Source of the DNA: Desulfobacterales bacterium
GTDB taxonomy: Bacteria; Desulfobacterota; DSM-4660; Desulfatiglandales; JALVZP01
Direction of reading: 5' to 3'
Assembly: GCA_027037575.1 (NCBI GenBank)
Contig: JALVZP010000030.1
Location: 1 to 15,088 of the forward strand
Length of the DNA stretch: 15,088 bases
The notes under the pieces were generated by a model. The model was not told where the DNA came from, did not search any database, and saw only the letters and a list, made by a program, of their open reading frames with translations. The translations under genes and the position numbers were made by a program. How positions within the stretch are numbered: the first letter of the stretch is position 1; each line of letters begins with the position of its first letter. Of the stretch, positions 1 to 7,465 are shown piece after piece.

Positions 1-398
1 TGCCTATATACAGATGCAAATCTTACATATGCAACATCATCCCATTCCCTTAGCTTCTTTATAACCATCTCTCCTATTTCAGAGCTTGGTATCTCTTTTT
101 TCCCAAGTTCTTGAAAATATGCCTCCATGAAATCTACAAATTCTTCGATCTGTTCCATACTTATAGGTCTTTTTTGACATGCCTTCTGTATACCTGCAAT
201 AATCTTATCTCTATTGAATGGTTCTCTTCTTCCATCTTTTTTTATTACCATGGGGAGGTTTACCTCTACCCTTTCGTATGTAGTAAATCTTCTCCCACAT
301 TCATTACATTCCCTTCTTCTTCTTATTACCCTTCCATCCTTGCTTAGTCTTGAATCTATTACCCTGTTGTTTATCTTAGAACAGTAAGGGCATCTCAT
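1..398 (-). CDS. nrdR: Transcriptional repressor NrdR (partial, C-terminus cut by window edge)
   Basis: NrdR is an ATP/dATP-sensing repressor of ribonucleotide reductase genes. I translated this frame by hand from the ATG at 398; it stays open to the left edge (about 132 codons seen; the family is about 150 residues, so only the end is missing). The N-terminus is a zinc ribbon with C3-x2-C6 and C31-x2-C34, followed by the arginine-rich stretch expected for DNA binding. An ATP-cone domain follows, ending in the family-typical VAYVRFASVYR. The start overlaps the stop of the upstream dCMP deaminase in an ATGA arrangement (395-398), so the two are probably translationally coupled. Pairing with a deoxynucleotide enzyme fits a role in dNTP balance. 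Identification is firm; regulatory targets are not visible here. Confidence 0.96.
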   Translation of the reverse strand, partial: MRCPYCSKINNRVIDSRLSKDGRVIRRRRECNECGRRFTTYERVEVNLPMVIKKDGRREPFNRDKIIAGIQKACQKRPISMEQIEEFVDFMEAYFQELGKKEIPSSEIGEMVIKKLREWDDVAYVRFASVYR

Positions 399-841
399 TT
401 CTTAAACCTCTTCACCTTTATTCCTGCCTCCTTCAGCATCTCCATGGCAAGTGGATCATCATATCCTTCTTCATATATGACCTCCTTTATCCCTGCATTT
501 ATTATCATCTTTGCACATATAACACATGGGGAATTTGTGCAGTAGAGGGTGGAGTCCTTTATGGAGATCCCATGAAGTGCTGCCTGAATAATTGCATTCT
601 GTTCAGCATGAAGACCTCTGCAGAGTTCATGCCTCTCGCCTGAAGGTATCTGATTCTCTTTTCTTATACACCCAACTTCTTCACAATGTTTGAGGCCTGC
701 TGGAGCACCATTATACCCTGTTGCAAGTATCCTTTTATCTTTTACAATAATAGCACCTACCTTTCTTCTAAGACATGTAGATCTTTTTGCCACTATCTTC
801 GTTATTTCCATAAAATATTCTTCCCAGCTTGGGCGAGGCAA
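395..841 (-). CDS. comEB: dCMP deaminase (ComEB-type, zinc-dependent)
   Basis: Converts dCMP to dUMP, feeding dTMP synthesis. The 148-residue protein is of normal family length. It carries the zinc site H78-A-E80 plus C106-x2-C109 of cytidine/deoxycytidylate deaminases, and the family's N-terminal RPSWEEYF followed by a GYNGAPAG motif. The start codon is TTG at 841. It is supported because the conserved RPSW lies only two residues in and a GAGG ribosome site ends 6 bases upstream, inside the end of glyA. One base separates the glyA stop from this start, and the 3' end overlaps nrdR by 4 bases. It lies in the housekeeping operon. The name comEB is used in the Bacillus sense; no competence role is implied. 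Confidence 0.95.
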   Translation of the reverse strand: MPRPSWEEYFMEITKIVAKRSTCLRRKVGAIIVKDKRILATGYNGAPAGLKHCEEVGCIRKENQIPSGERHELCRGLHAEQNAIIQAALHGISIKDSTLYCTNSPCVICAKMIINAGIKEVIYEEGYDDPLAMEMLKEAGIKVKRFKK

Positions 842-842
842 C

Positions 843-2102
843 TTATTCCTCTTTTTCCAGGAAGGTATAGATAGGAAAGTTCTTGCAGAGCTCTCTTACT
901 TCACTTCTCACCTTTTCTATTACCTTATCAGAATCTATATTCTCTAAGACATCCTTAATAAACCTTGCAATGAGCCTCATCTCATCCTCTTTCAGCCCTC
1001 TTGTAGTAAGTGCAGGAGTTCCTATCCTTATCCCGCTTGTTATCTTGGGACCTCTCTTGTCAAATGGAATGCTATTCTTGTTTACTATAATCCCTGCATT
1101 TGACAAGGCCTCCTCTGCCTGCTTTCCTGTAATCCCCTTATTTGTAAGATCAACGAGCATGAGGTGATTGTCTGTTCCACCTGAAACAAGCCTAAATCCA
1201 TATCTCATAAGCTCTTCTGCCAATACCTTTGCATTTAATACTACCTGCTTCTGATATTCCTTAAATTCAGGACTCATTGCCTCCTTAAATGCTACTGCCT
1301 TTGCAGCAATTATGTGCATAAGGGGGCCACCCTGTATCCCAGGAAATATTGCCTTATCCACCTTCTTTGCATATTCCTTCTTTGTAATAATAAATCCTCC
1401 TCTTGGGCCACGAAGTGTCTTGTGTGTTGTAGATGTAACAAACTCTGCAATTCCAACAGGAGATGGATGAAGATCTGCTACAATTAGACCTGCAATATGT
1501 GCAATATCTGCCATAAAGAATGCATTAACCTCTTCTGCAATCTCCTTAAACTTGGAGAAGTCAATTACCCTTGGATATGCACTTGCACCAGCAACAATCA
1601 TCTTTGGCTTATATTCCTTAGCAAGGCTTCTTACCTGGTCAAAGTCGATCCTTTCAGTATCTGGGGAGACACCATAGAAGATGGCATTAAAAATTGAGCC
1701 AGAAAAGCTTACTTTGCTTCCATGACTGAGATGACCCCCATGGGCAAGATCCATTCCCATTATCAGATTCCCTGGCTTTAGGACAGAAAAATAGACAGCC
1801 ATATTTGCCTGAGATCCAGAATGGGGCTGGACATTTACATGTTCTGCATTAAAGAGCTTCTTTGCCCTTTCTATTGCAAGATTCTCTACTATATCTACAT
1901 ATTCACATCCACCATAGTATCTTTCACCAGGATATCCTTCTGCATACTTGTTTGTCATAACATTTGCATGTGCCTCTATTACTGCTCTGCTTGCATAGTT
2001 TTCAGAGGCAATCATAAGGAGATTCTCTTTTTCTCTCTTTATCTCCTTAGAGATTGCCTCAAATACCTCAGGATCTACTTCCCTAAGACTCTTCTCCTCC
2101 AA
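843..2102 (-). CDS. glyA: Serine hydroxymethyltransferase GlyA
   Basis: PLP enzyme interconverting serine + H4F and glycine + 5,10-methylene-H4F, the main cytosolic source of C1 units. The 419-residue length is standard. Recognisable are IASENYAS near residue 31, the YAEGYPGERYYGG substrate region (53-65), ADIAHIAGL (198-206), and the PLP lysine K228 in STTHKTLRGPRGG. The start is TTG at 2102 with AAGGAG seven bases upstream; that ribosome site overlaps the end of rpiB, only four bases away. It sits in the yceD-nrdR operon. Its product methylene-H4F is the substrate of the MetF/MetV enzyme encoded at the other end of the window, so the two loci are metabolically linked. Confidence 0.97.
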   Translation of the reverse strand: MEEKSLREVDPEVFEAISKEIKREKENLLMIASENYASRAVIEAHANVMTNKYAEGYPGERYYGGCEYVDIVENLAIERAKKLFNAEHVNVQPHSGSQANMAVYFSVLKPGNLIMGMDLAHGGHLSHGSKVSFSGSIFNAIFYGVSPDTERIDFDQVRSLAKEYKPKMIVAGASAYPRVIDFSKFKEIAEEVNAFFMADIAHIAGLIVADLHPSPVGIAEFVTSTTHKTLRGPRGGFIITKKEYAKKVDKAIFPGIQGGPLMHIIAAKAVAFKEAMSPEFKEYQKQVVLNAKVLAEELMRYGFRLVSGGTDNHLMLVDLTNKGITGKQAEEALSNAGIIVNKNSIPFDKRGPKITSGIRIGTPALTTRGLKEDEMRLIARFIKDVLENIDSDKVIEKVRSEVRELCKNFPIYTFLEKEE

Positions 2103-2106
2103 GGCC

Positions 2107-2547
2107 CTACTCCTTATCTATATCTATTTTTTCTACCCTTCTCTTATGTCTTCCACCCTCAAAGGGTGTTTCCAAAAATGTCCTTATCATCTCAAAGGCA
2201 ATTCCATCTCCAATTACCCTTCCTCCCATAACAAGTATGTTTGCGTCATTATGTAGTCTGCTATATTTTGCAGTGTATATGTCATGACAGAGTGCTGCCC
2301 TGACTCCTTTGTGTCTGTTTGCAACCATGCTCATTCCAATACCTGTTCCACAGATAAGTATTCCAAAATCATATTCCTTTGACAGCATCGCCCTTGCAAG
2401 TCTATGCCCTATATCAGGATAATCAGATGGACTTTTGTCATAGACTCCAATATCTTCTACCTTCAATTTCAACTCATCCTTTATAAATTCCTTACACCTT
2501 TCCTTAAGATCAAACCCTGCATGATCAGATCCTATTACTATCTTCAT
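2107..2547 (-). CDS. rpiB: Ribose 5-phosphate isomerase B
   Basis: Interconverts ribulose-5-phosphate and ribose-5-phosphate in the pentose phosphate pathway; members of the RpiB/LacAB family are small cytosolic dimers. The 146-residue product has the N-terminal GSDHAGFDLK with the substrate-binding S7-D8-H9, the catalytic loop CGTGIGMSMVANRHKGVRA with C66 as the expected acid/base, and H99 followed by the GGRVIG strand. The ATG at 2547 follows a GAGGAA ribosome site that overlaps the fabF stop. The position between fabF and glyA is the usual one in clusters of this type in Desulfobacterota. Nothing is unusual in length or active site. Confidence 0.95.
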   Translation of the reverse strand: MKIVIGSDHAGFDLKERCKEFIKDELKLKVEDIGVYDKSPSDYPDIGHRLARAMLSKEYDFGILICGTGIGMSMVANRHKGVRAALCHDIYTAKYSRLHNDANILVMGGRVIGDGIAFEMIRTFLETPFEGGRHKRRVEKIDIDKE

Positions 2548-2549
2548 TT

Positions 2550-3797
2550 CTATTCCTCATATCTTCCAAATACAAGGGTTGCATTTGTCCCACCAAAACC
2601 AAATGAATTAGAAAGAGCAATCTTTACATTTGTCTTCCTTGCCTTATTTGGCACATAGTCTAAATCACATTCTGGATCTGGGTTTTCATAATTTATTGTT
2701 GGAGGAATTATTCCAGTATTTATTGTCATAATAGAAAATATTGCCTCAATTGCACCTGCTCCACCTAAGAGATGGCCTGTCATGGATTTTGTAGAGCTTA
2801 TAGAAACCTTATAAGCATGATCCTTAAATAAGGCTTTAATTGCCTTTGTTTCTACCTCATCATTTAGCTTTGTGCTTGTTCCATGTGCATTTATATAATT
2901 CACATCCTCTGGCTTAATCCCTGCATCCTCCAATGCCATCTTCATGCAATTGATTGCACCAATTGCAGTCGGATCAGGTGCAGCAACATGATATGCATCA
3001 CTGCTCATCCCATATCCTAAGATCTCTGCATATATCTTTGCTCCCCTTTCCCTTGCATGATTCAGCTCTTCCAAGATAAGTATCCCAGCTCCTTCTCCCA
3101 TAACGAATCCATCCCTTTTCAGATCAAATGGCCTGGATGCCTTTTCTGGCTCATCATTTCTCTGAGAAAGGGCATGCATTGCACAGAATCCCCCAAATGC
3201 AAGTGGGGTTATTACTGCCTCTGATCCACCCGTAATCATTACATCTGCTCTCCCTTCTCTTATAAGCCTGAAGGATTCCCCTATTGCATGTGCACTTGCA
3301 GCACATGCTGTTGTGATGGAGGTATTTGGGCCTCTTGCCCCAAACTCTATTGCAATCTCACCTGCTACCATATTTGCTATTATTCCTGGAATAAAGAATG
3401 GACTTATCCTCTTTGGCCCCTTTTCCAAAAGCACTTTATGAAAATGCTCTATCATGGGAAGACCGCCTATTCCAGACCCTGTTACGCATCCTACTCTGTC
3501 TCTATTATTCTCATTTATCTTTAGCCCTGAATCCTCCATAGCCATCCTTGCAGATGCAATGGCAAAATGTATAAATGTATCAAAGTGTCTTATTTTCTTT
3601 TTTTCCATAAATTCTTCTGGTTTGAATCCCTTTACTTCAGCAGCAATCTTAGAAGGAAAGGAACTTGCATCAAACTTGGTTACTGGTCCTATGCCTGATC
3701 TTCCTTCGCATATAGATCTCCAGCTCTCTTCCACTCCAATTCCCACAGGGGTAACCATTCCCATGCCTGTAACTACAACTCTCCTCCCCTGCTTCAT
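2550..3797 (-). CDS. fabF: 3-oxoacyl-[acyl-carrier-protein] synthase II (FabF)
   Basis: Condensing enzyme of type II fatty-acid elongation, adding malonyl-ACP units to acyl-ACP. The 415-residue length is typical. The thiolase-fold C-H-H triad is visible: C165 in TTACAASAHA, H305 in NAHGTSTKLND and H342 in KSMTGHLLGGAGA. The N-terminal VVVTGMGMVTPVG and C-terminal NSFGFGGTNATL motifs are also standard. The ATG at 3797 is preceded by a near-perfect AGGAGGA site. The gene follows acpP with a 15-base gap. No fabB, fabH or fabD occurs in the window, so this is the only ketosynthase here. Confidence 0.97.
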   Translation of the reverse strand: MKQGRRVVVTGMGMVTPVGIGVEESWRSICEGRSGIGPVTKFDASSFPSKIAAEVKGFKPEEFMEKKKIRHFDTFIHFAIASARMAMEDSGLKINENNRDRVGCVTGSGIGGLPMIEHFHKVLLEKGPKRISPFFIPGIIANMVAGEIAIEFGARGPNTSITTACAASAHAIGESFRLIREGRADVMITGGSEAVITPLAFGGFCAMHALSQRNDEPEKASRPFDLKRDGFVMGEGAGILILEELNHARERGAKIYAEILGYGMSSDAYHVAAPDPTAIGAINCMKMALEDAGIKPEDVNYINAHGTSTKLNDEVETKAIKALFKDHAYKVSISSTKSMTGHLLGGAGAIEAIFSIMTINTGIIPPTINYENPDPECDLDYVPNKARKTNVKIALSNSFGFGGTNATLVFGRYEE

Positions 3798-3812
3798 AGA
3801 TTCCTCCTATCT

Positions 3813-4055
3813 TTATACTGCTTCTAATGCCCTTTCTATGTAATCGATTGCATCCTGAACAGTAACAATCTTTTCCGCATCCTCATCAGGAATAGTAATA
3901 CCGAACTCTTCTTCAATAGCCATTATCAGCTCTACCTGATCCAATGAATCTGCTCCCAAATCATCCACAAATGATGCCTCAGGAACTACCTCATCTTCAC
4001 TTACATCCAGCTGTTCACAGATGATCTTTTTTAGCTTCTCTTCTACACTTGCCAT
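3813..4055 (-). CDS. acpP: Acyl carrier protein
   Basis: Carries growing acyl chains on a 4'-phosphopantetheine arm during fatty-acid synthesis. The 80-residue acidic protein has the invariant DSLDQVELIM motif, with S37 as the attachment site, preceded by FVDDLGA. Helix content and charge are typical of bacterial ACP. The ATG at 4055 follows a purine-rich stretch with AGGAGG and a second AAGGAAAG closer to the start. It lies between fabG and fabF, its usual place. Confidence 0.97.
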   Translation of the reverse strand: MASVEEKLKKIICEQLDVSEDEVVPEASFVDDLGADSLDQVELIMAIEEEFGITIPDEDAEKIVTVQDAIDYIERALEAV

Positions 4056-4086
4056 CTTTCCTTTTTACCTCCTTTTATTTTTTCTT

Positions 4087-4830
4087 CTACATATACATAC
4101 CACCATTGACATGTATTACCTGACCTGTAACATAGCTCGCTCCCTCAGAGCAAAGCCAATATACCACTTCAGCCACCTCTTCTGGATCTCCAAGCCTTCC
4201 TATTGGAATCTGCTTTAGAAACTCCTCCTTCACTTTGTCAGGAAGTTTGGCAGTCATTTCAGTATCTATAAATCCTGGAGCAACTGCATTTACCATTATC
4301 CCTCTTCCTGCCACTTCCTTTGCAACAGATTTAGTAAATCCCATTATTCCAGCCTTTGATGCAGCATAGTTTGCCTGACCTGCATTTCCAATCTGCCCGA
4401 CTATGGAGGCAATATTTACTATCCATCCTCTTCTTTGTTTTATCATATTTCTCAATACTGCATGGGTGCAGTTATAGACCCCTTTTAGATTTACATTTAA
4501 GACAATATCCCAGTCATTTTCATCCATCCTTATGAGCAATTTGTCTTTTGTTATGCCCGCATTATTTATCAGGACATCCACCCTTTTGTATTCAGAAAAT
4601 ATCTTCTCAAATACAGAATCTACTGCCTTTTTGTCGGACACATCCACCTTAAAACTTTTTGCCTCTATACCCTTTTCCTTCAATAAATTCAATGTCTCTG
4701 AGGAGGCGGATTCATCAGGGTCATAATGAAAAATGATTATATGGGCATTTTCTTCTGCAAACTTTAATGCAATTGCCCTTCCTATTCCCCTTGATCCTCC
4801 TGTAACAACTACTACCCTTCTATCTTCCAT
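4087..4830 (-). CDS. fabG: 3-oxoacyl-[acyl-carrier-protein] reductase (FabG)
   Basis: NADPH-dependent short-chain dehydrogenase/reductase that reduces 3-oxoacyl-ACP in each elongation cycle. With the start at 4830 the protein has 247 residues. It shows the cofactor motif TGGSRGIG, the NNAG motif, and the catalytic S142-Y155-K159 set (IAS...NYAASK). Two in-frame ATGs exist, at 4836 and 4830. I prefer 4830 because GGGAG lies six bases before it, while the same GGGAG abuts the 4836 ATG with no spacing. Either way the start lies inside the end of plsX (overlap of 11 or 17 bases), which suggests translational coupling. FabG paralogues with other substrates exist, but the place beside plsX and acpP makes the fatty-acid role very likely. 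Confidence 0.95.
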   Translation of the reverse strand: MEDRRVVVVTGGSRGIGRAIALKFAEENAHIIIFHYDPDESASSETLNLLKEKGIEAKSFKVDVSDKKAVDSVFEKIFSEYKRVDVLINNAGITKDKLLIRMDENDWDIVLNVNLKGVYNCTHAVLRNMIKQRRGWIVNIASIVGQIGNAGQANYAASKAGIMGFTKSVAKEVAGRGIMVNAVAPGFIDTEMTAKLPDKVKEEFLKQIPIGRLGDPEEVAEVVYWLCSEGASYVTGQVIHVNGGMYM

Positions 4831-5782
4831 ACCCATCTCCCATATTACTTAATTCTGCAAGGAATTTGTCTAATATATTATTTCTAAAAAAAATGGAAGC
4901 CATAATTATGGCGTTTTTTATAGCCTTTGAAGAAGATCTTCCATGACATATTATTCCTAAGCCATTTATCCCAAGAAGTACTCCACCACCATATTCTTCA
5001 TAATCAAGTTTATTGGAATCCATAAGCAGAAGGGTTTCCTTTTTTAAAATCCAATCCTTTATATACTGTGCTGTTCCTTCAGCTATCTTTAATGCTATAT
5101 TCCCAACAAATCCATCACAAACTATTACATCAGCAACATTTTCAAAGATTGATGTCCCTTCTACATTGCCAACAAAATTGAAGTTACTCTTTTTAAAAAG
5201 ATCATGTCCCTGTCTTACTAATCTATTTCCCTTGTTCTCTTCTTCTCCTATGCTAAGAAGTCCTATTTTTGGTTCTTCTATATTTAAAAATGAACTCGCA
5301 AGGGCAGACCCCATTAGAGCAAATTGATATAGATTCTGCACCTTACAATCCACATTTGCTCCGGAATCTATTAATATAAACCTGCCCTTTTTTCCAGGTA
5401 GTATGCTTGCTATAGCAGGCTTTTCTATGCCTTTGATAAGTCCAAGATTGAATATTGCAGATGCGACAAATGCACCAGAGTTTCCAGCACTTACTACTGC
5501 ATCCACTTTTTTCTGGTTTAGCAGCTCAAATGCAATTTTGATAGAAGAGTTCTTTTTCTTTAAAATGGCCTTTGTGGGAGACTCATCCATATATACCTTC
5601 TCTGGGGAATGAAATATCTCTATCCTATCTAAAAATTCATATCCCTTTAGAAACTTATTAATTTCCTTTTTATCTCCAATCAGAACTATATCTTCCTCTA
5701 TATCTTGCAACGCCTCCAATGCCCCTTTTATTATTTCCTTGGGGGCATAGTCTCCGCCCATTGCATCAACAGCTATCTTCAT
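4820..5782 (-). CDS. plsX: Phosphate acyltransferase PlsX
   Basis: Makes acyl-phosphate from acyl-ACP and inorganic phosphate, the acyl donor for PlsY in phospholipid synthesis; a peripheral membrane enzyme. The 320-residue product opens with the diagnostic MKIAVDAMGGDYAP and carries VSAGNSGAF, the VDSGANVDCK region and a GFVGNIALK motif, all family features. The ATG at 5782 has only a weak GAAGAAG upstream, overlapping the end of rpmF 10 bases away, so translation may depend on coupling. Downstream it runs directly into fabG; the fabH and fabD genes that commonly separate plsX from fabG are not here. Confidence 0.96.
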   Translation of the reverse strand: MKIAVDAMGGDYAPKEIIKGALEALQDIEEDIVLIGDKKEINKFLKGYEFLDRIEIFHSPEKVYMDESPTKAILKKKNSSIKIAFELLNQKKVDAVVSAGNSGAFVASAIFNLGLIKGIEKPAIASILPGKKGRFILIDSGANVDCKVQNLYQFALMGSALASSFLNIEEPKIGLLSIGEEENKGNRLVRQGHDLFKKSNFNFVGNVEGTSIFENVADVIVCDGFVGNIALKIAEGTAQYIKDWILKKETLLLMDSNKLDYEEYGGGVLLGINGLGIICHGRSSSKAIKNAIIMASIFFRNNILDKFLAELSNMGDGYGR

Positions 5783-5792
5783 AGTTCATTAA

Positions 5793-5975
5793 TTATTCTT
5801 CTTCAACTTTTAGTATCTTCCTTCCTCTATAATATCCACATTCAGGACATACATGATGGGGAAGGACGGGTTCATGACACCTTGGGCATGTGCTGAGATT
5901 AGGGACCTTTACCCTGTGATGGGATCTTCTCATATCTCTTCTGGATCTGGATGTCCTTTTCTTTGGAACAGCCAT
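5793..5975 (-). CDS. rpmF: Large ribosomal subunit protein bL32 (zinc-binding form)
   Basis: Small basic 50S ribosomal protein. The 60-residue sequence begins with the conserved MAVPKKRTSRSRRDMRRSHH and contains four cysteines, C30-x2-C33 and C43-x2-C46, so it is the zinc-coordinating form rather than the cysteine-free paralogue that some bacteria make under zinc limitation. It sits between yceD and plsX, a strongly conserved bacterial arrangement, and its 3' end carries the likely weak ribosome site for plsX. Confidence 0.96.
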   Translation of the reverse strand: MAVPKKRTSRSRRDMRRSHHRVKVPNLSTCPRCHEPVLPHHVCPECGYYRGRKILKVEEE

Positions 5976-5991
5976 AATAGATCTCCTTTCA

Positions 5992-6516
5992 TTATTTTTT
6001 TAAAAGCTCTTTTAATTTTGCAAATGCAGGATGCCCTGTTTCTTTTTTACAGCTACACTTTTCTTTATTGAGGTTTTTCCCACATATTGGACAAAGACCT
6101 GCACAATCTTCCTTGCAGAGGATCTTCATAGGGATAGAAAGATATATCTCTGATCTAATGATTTCATCCAGCTCTATCTCTTCTCCTGAAATAAAGACTA
6201 CTGCCATATCATCCTCACTAAGCTCTATTTCTTCTTCCTTAACCTCTGAATAAGGGGCAAGAAATATCCTGAATTCTGTCTTCAAATCAAAGTGAAATGC
6301 CTCTATACATCTATCACATCTAAGTATAAGACCACCATGAAGGCTTCCTTCTACTACATACCTTTCTCCTGCCCTTCTTATATGAAGGTGAACATCTATC
6401 CCGCTGTCCAATCCCAAGATAGGATTGTCATACTCATCTGCCTTCCACCAGGAAGGAGGAAGAGTGAAATCTATATTAACAGGCTTTTCAAAAGCCGACT
6501 TTAGATCAAATATCAT
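5992..6516 (-). CDS. yceD: YceD / DUF177 family protein (rRNA accumulation factor)
   Basis: DUF177 proteins are linked to 23S rRNA processing or accumulation and nearly always precede rpmF, as here. With the ATG at 6516 the protein has 174 residues. It carries the family's first cysteine pair C67-x2-C70 in RCDRC, an acidic central part, and a C-terminal cysteine-rich knuckle with C134, C138, C142, C145, C154 and C156 (the CxGLCPxCGxNLN pattern) that probably binds metal. An upstream in-frame TTG at 6531 would add five residues, but it has no ribosome site and would lie only about 12 bases from the predicted transcription start. The ATG has an AGGG upstream and is the better choice. It is the first gene of the operon. 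Confidence 0.88.
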   Translation of the reverse strand: MIFDLKSAFEKPVNIDFTLPPSWWKADEYDNPILGLDSGIDVHLHIRRAGERYVVEGSLHGGLILRCDRCIEAFHFDLKTEFRIFLAPYSEVKEEEIELSEDDMAVVFISGEEIELDEIIRSEIYLSIPMKILCKEDCAGLCPICGKNLNKEKCSCKKETGHPAFAKLKELLKK

Positions 6517-6549
6517 GATGACCCTATGCAAGGTAAGAAATATCAGCTA

Positions 6550-6577
6550 AATATATAAGAGATTCTATTCTTGTCAA
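6550..6577 (-). promoter_or_regulatory. Sigma70-type promoter of the yceD-nrdR operon
   Basis: On the minus strand TTGACA (6577-6572) and TATATT (6555-6550) are separated by 16 bases: a perfect -35 and a 5/6 -10. Transcription would begin near 6543, giving a leader of about 28 bases before the yceD ATG. The -35 box contains the TGA stop of cutA (6576-6574), so the promoter starts inside the preceding gene. It was identified by consensus only. Confidence 0.7.
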
Positions 6578-6897
6578 GATTTTTGAGTCTCACTTTCTAT
6601 CCAATTAAGATAGTCCTTACTTCCTTCCAGTATTGGAACTGCTATTATCTCTGGAACTTCATATGAATGAATCTCTTTTATAGCAGATTCAACCTTTTTA
6701 AAAAGCCCTTTTTTTGTTTTAAAAAATATCATCCACTCCTCTGACTCCTCTATCCGTCCCTTCCACCAATAAATGCTTTTTATTGGCCCCAAAATCTGGG
6801 CACATGAAACAAGCCTTTTTTCTATTAATTTTTTTGCTATGTCTTCTGCCTCCCTTTTTTTGTCAGTTGTGGTTGTTATTTGGATGTATTCTTCCAT
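6574..6897 (-). CDS. cutA: Divalent-cation tolerance protein CutA
   Basis: CutA1 proteins are small, very stable trimers with a ferredoxin-like fold, linked to divalent metal tolerance; the biochemical role is unsettled. The predicted 107-residue protein has the family hallmarks: ITTTTDKKREAEDIA at the N-terminus, VSCAQILGPIKSIYWWKG, EEWMIFFKT, and HSYEVPEIIAVPI. The open frame extends upstream to 6936, but the internal ATG at 6897 is chosen because AAAGGAG lies five bases before it and because homologues start at this point. It is transcribed away from the IscU-like gene and in the same direction as the yceD operon, whose promoter overlaps its stop codon. Confidence 0.93.
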   Translation of the reverse strand: MEEYIQITTTTDKKREAEDIAKKLIEKRLVSCAQILGPIKSIYWWKGRIEESEEWMIFFKTKKGLFKKVESAIKEIHSYEVPEIIAVPILEGSKDYLNWIESETQKS

Positions 6898-6923
6898 TTT
6901 TGCTCCTTTACAAATCTGCCTTC

Positions 6924-6936
6924 TTGTTTTAAACAA
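6924..6936. promoter_or_regulatory. Short palindrome between divergent cutA and the IscU-like gene
   Basis: TTGTTTTAAACAA is a 6-1-6 inverted repeat in the 71-base divergent spacer, which must hold both promoters. No clear -35/-10 pair could be assigned to either gene. The palindrome could be an operator, but AT-rich DNA yields such repeats by chance. Confidence 0.25.
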
Positions 6937-6968
6937 ATAAAGTGTAAAAAATATAAGGAGAAAAGTCT

Positions 6969-7448
6969 ATGCCAGAAATTAAGGTTATCATACTGGGTGG
7001 AGTTGTATTGGCGTCCATTGTAGGACTTTGGGCATTTATACACTACATCTTTCTGAATCCAAAGATAGAAGAGCCTGATGGAAAGGCAAGGATTACTGGA
7101 AGCTGTGGAGATACAATGGAGCTGTATTTAAAGTTTAAGGATGGAAGGGTTGTAGATACTTCTTATTGGACAGATGGCTGCACATATAGCTTTAATTGTT
7201 TGGTTGCAGCAGCAGATCTTGCCAAGGGAAAGACACCAGAAGAGATTATTGAGATAGATGCAGAAAAGATTAAAGAGTATGTTGGTGATCTTCCAAGTGA
7301 TCACTTCCACTGTGCAAAACTGGCAGAGGAGACCCTTCAGGCAGCTCTGGATGATTATATGAAAAAGCTGATAAGGCAGGAAAAGGAAATGAAGAAATTA
7401 GAAGAATGTAGTCTCTGTGACAAGTGTTGTGATAAGTGTAAGGTCTAA
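6969..7448 (+). CDS. Membrane-anchored IscU/NifU-N-like iron-sulfur cluster scaffold protein
   Basis: The core (about residues 40-132) matches the IscU/NifU N-terminal scaffold fold. It has C46-G-D48 followed by MELYLKF, C71 in the TDGC motif, and H114-C115 before AKLAEETLQ, which are the three ligand cysteines plus the Asp and His of IscU. Family knowledge says such proteins assemble a [2Fe-2S] or [4Fe-4S] cluster from NifS/IscS sulfur. Unusual is the N-terminal hydrophobic stretch, about residues 5-29, rich in I/V/L/G/F, which predicts a single membrane anchor. So is the C-terminal tail with C147, C150, C153, C154 and C157, a possible extra metal site. An additional C77 follows the second ligand. 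The ATG at 6969 has AAGGAG eight bases upstream. No cysteine desulfurase is nearby. The anchor and the client are inferences. Confidence 0.82.
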   Translation: MPEIKVIILGGVVLASIVGLWAFIHYIFLNPKIEEPDGKARITGSCGDTMELYLKFKDGRVVDTSYWTDGCTYSFNCLVAAADLAKGKTPEEIIEIDAEKIKEYVGDLPSDHFHCAKLAEETLQAALDDYMKKLIRQEKEMKKLEECSLCDKCCDKCKV

Positions 7449-7465
7449 GAGATCCTCCTTTGAAA

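Noticed and set aside
883..1167. Plus-strand open frames opposite glyA, and similar frames opposite fabF, plsX, metV and hdrA
   Set aside because: They are antisense shadows of well-conserved genes, have no recognisable domains or ribosome sites, and are rich in Ser/Leu/Phe as expected for the complement of AT-rich coding DNA.
6898..6936. cutA starting at 6936
   Set aside because: The extra 13 residues (basic, not conserved in CutA) lie upstream of a strong AAAGGAG site that serves the ATG at 6897.
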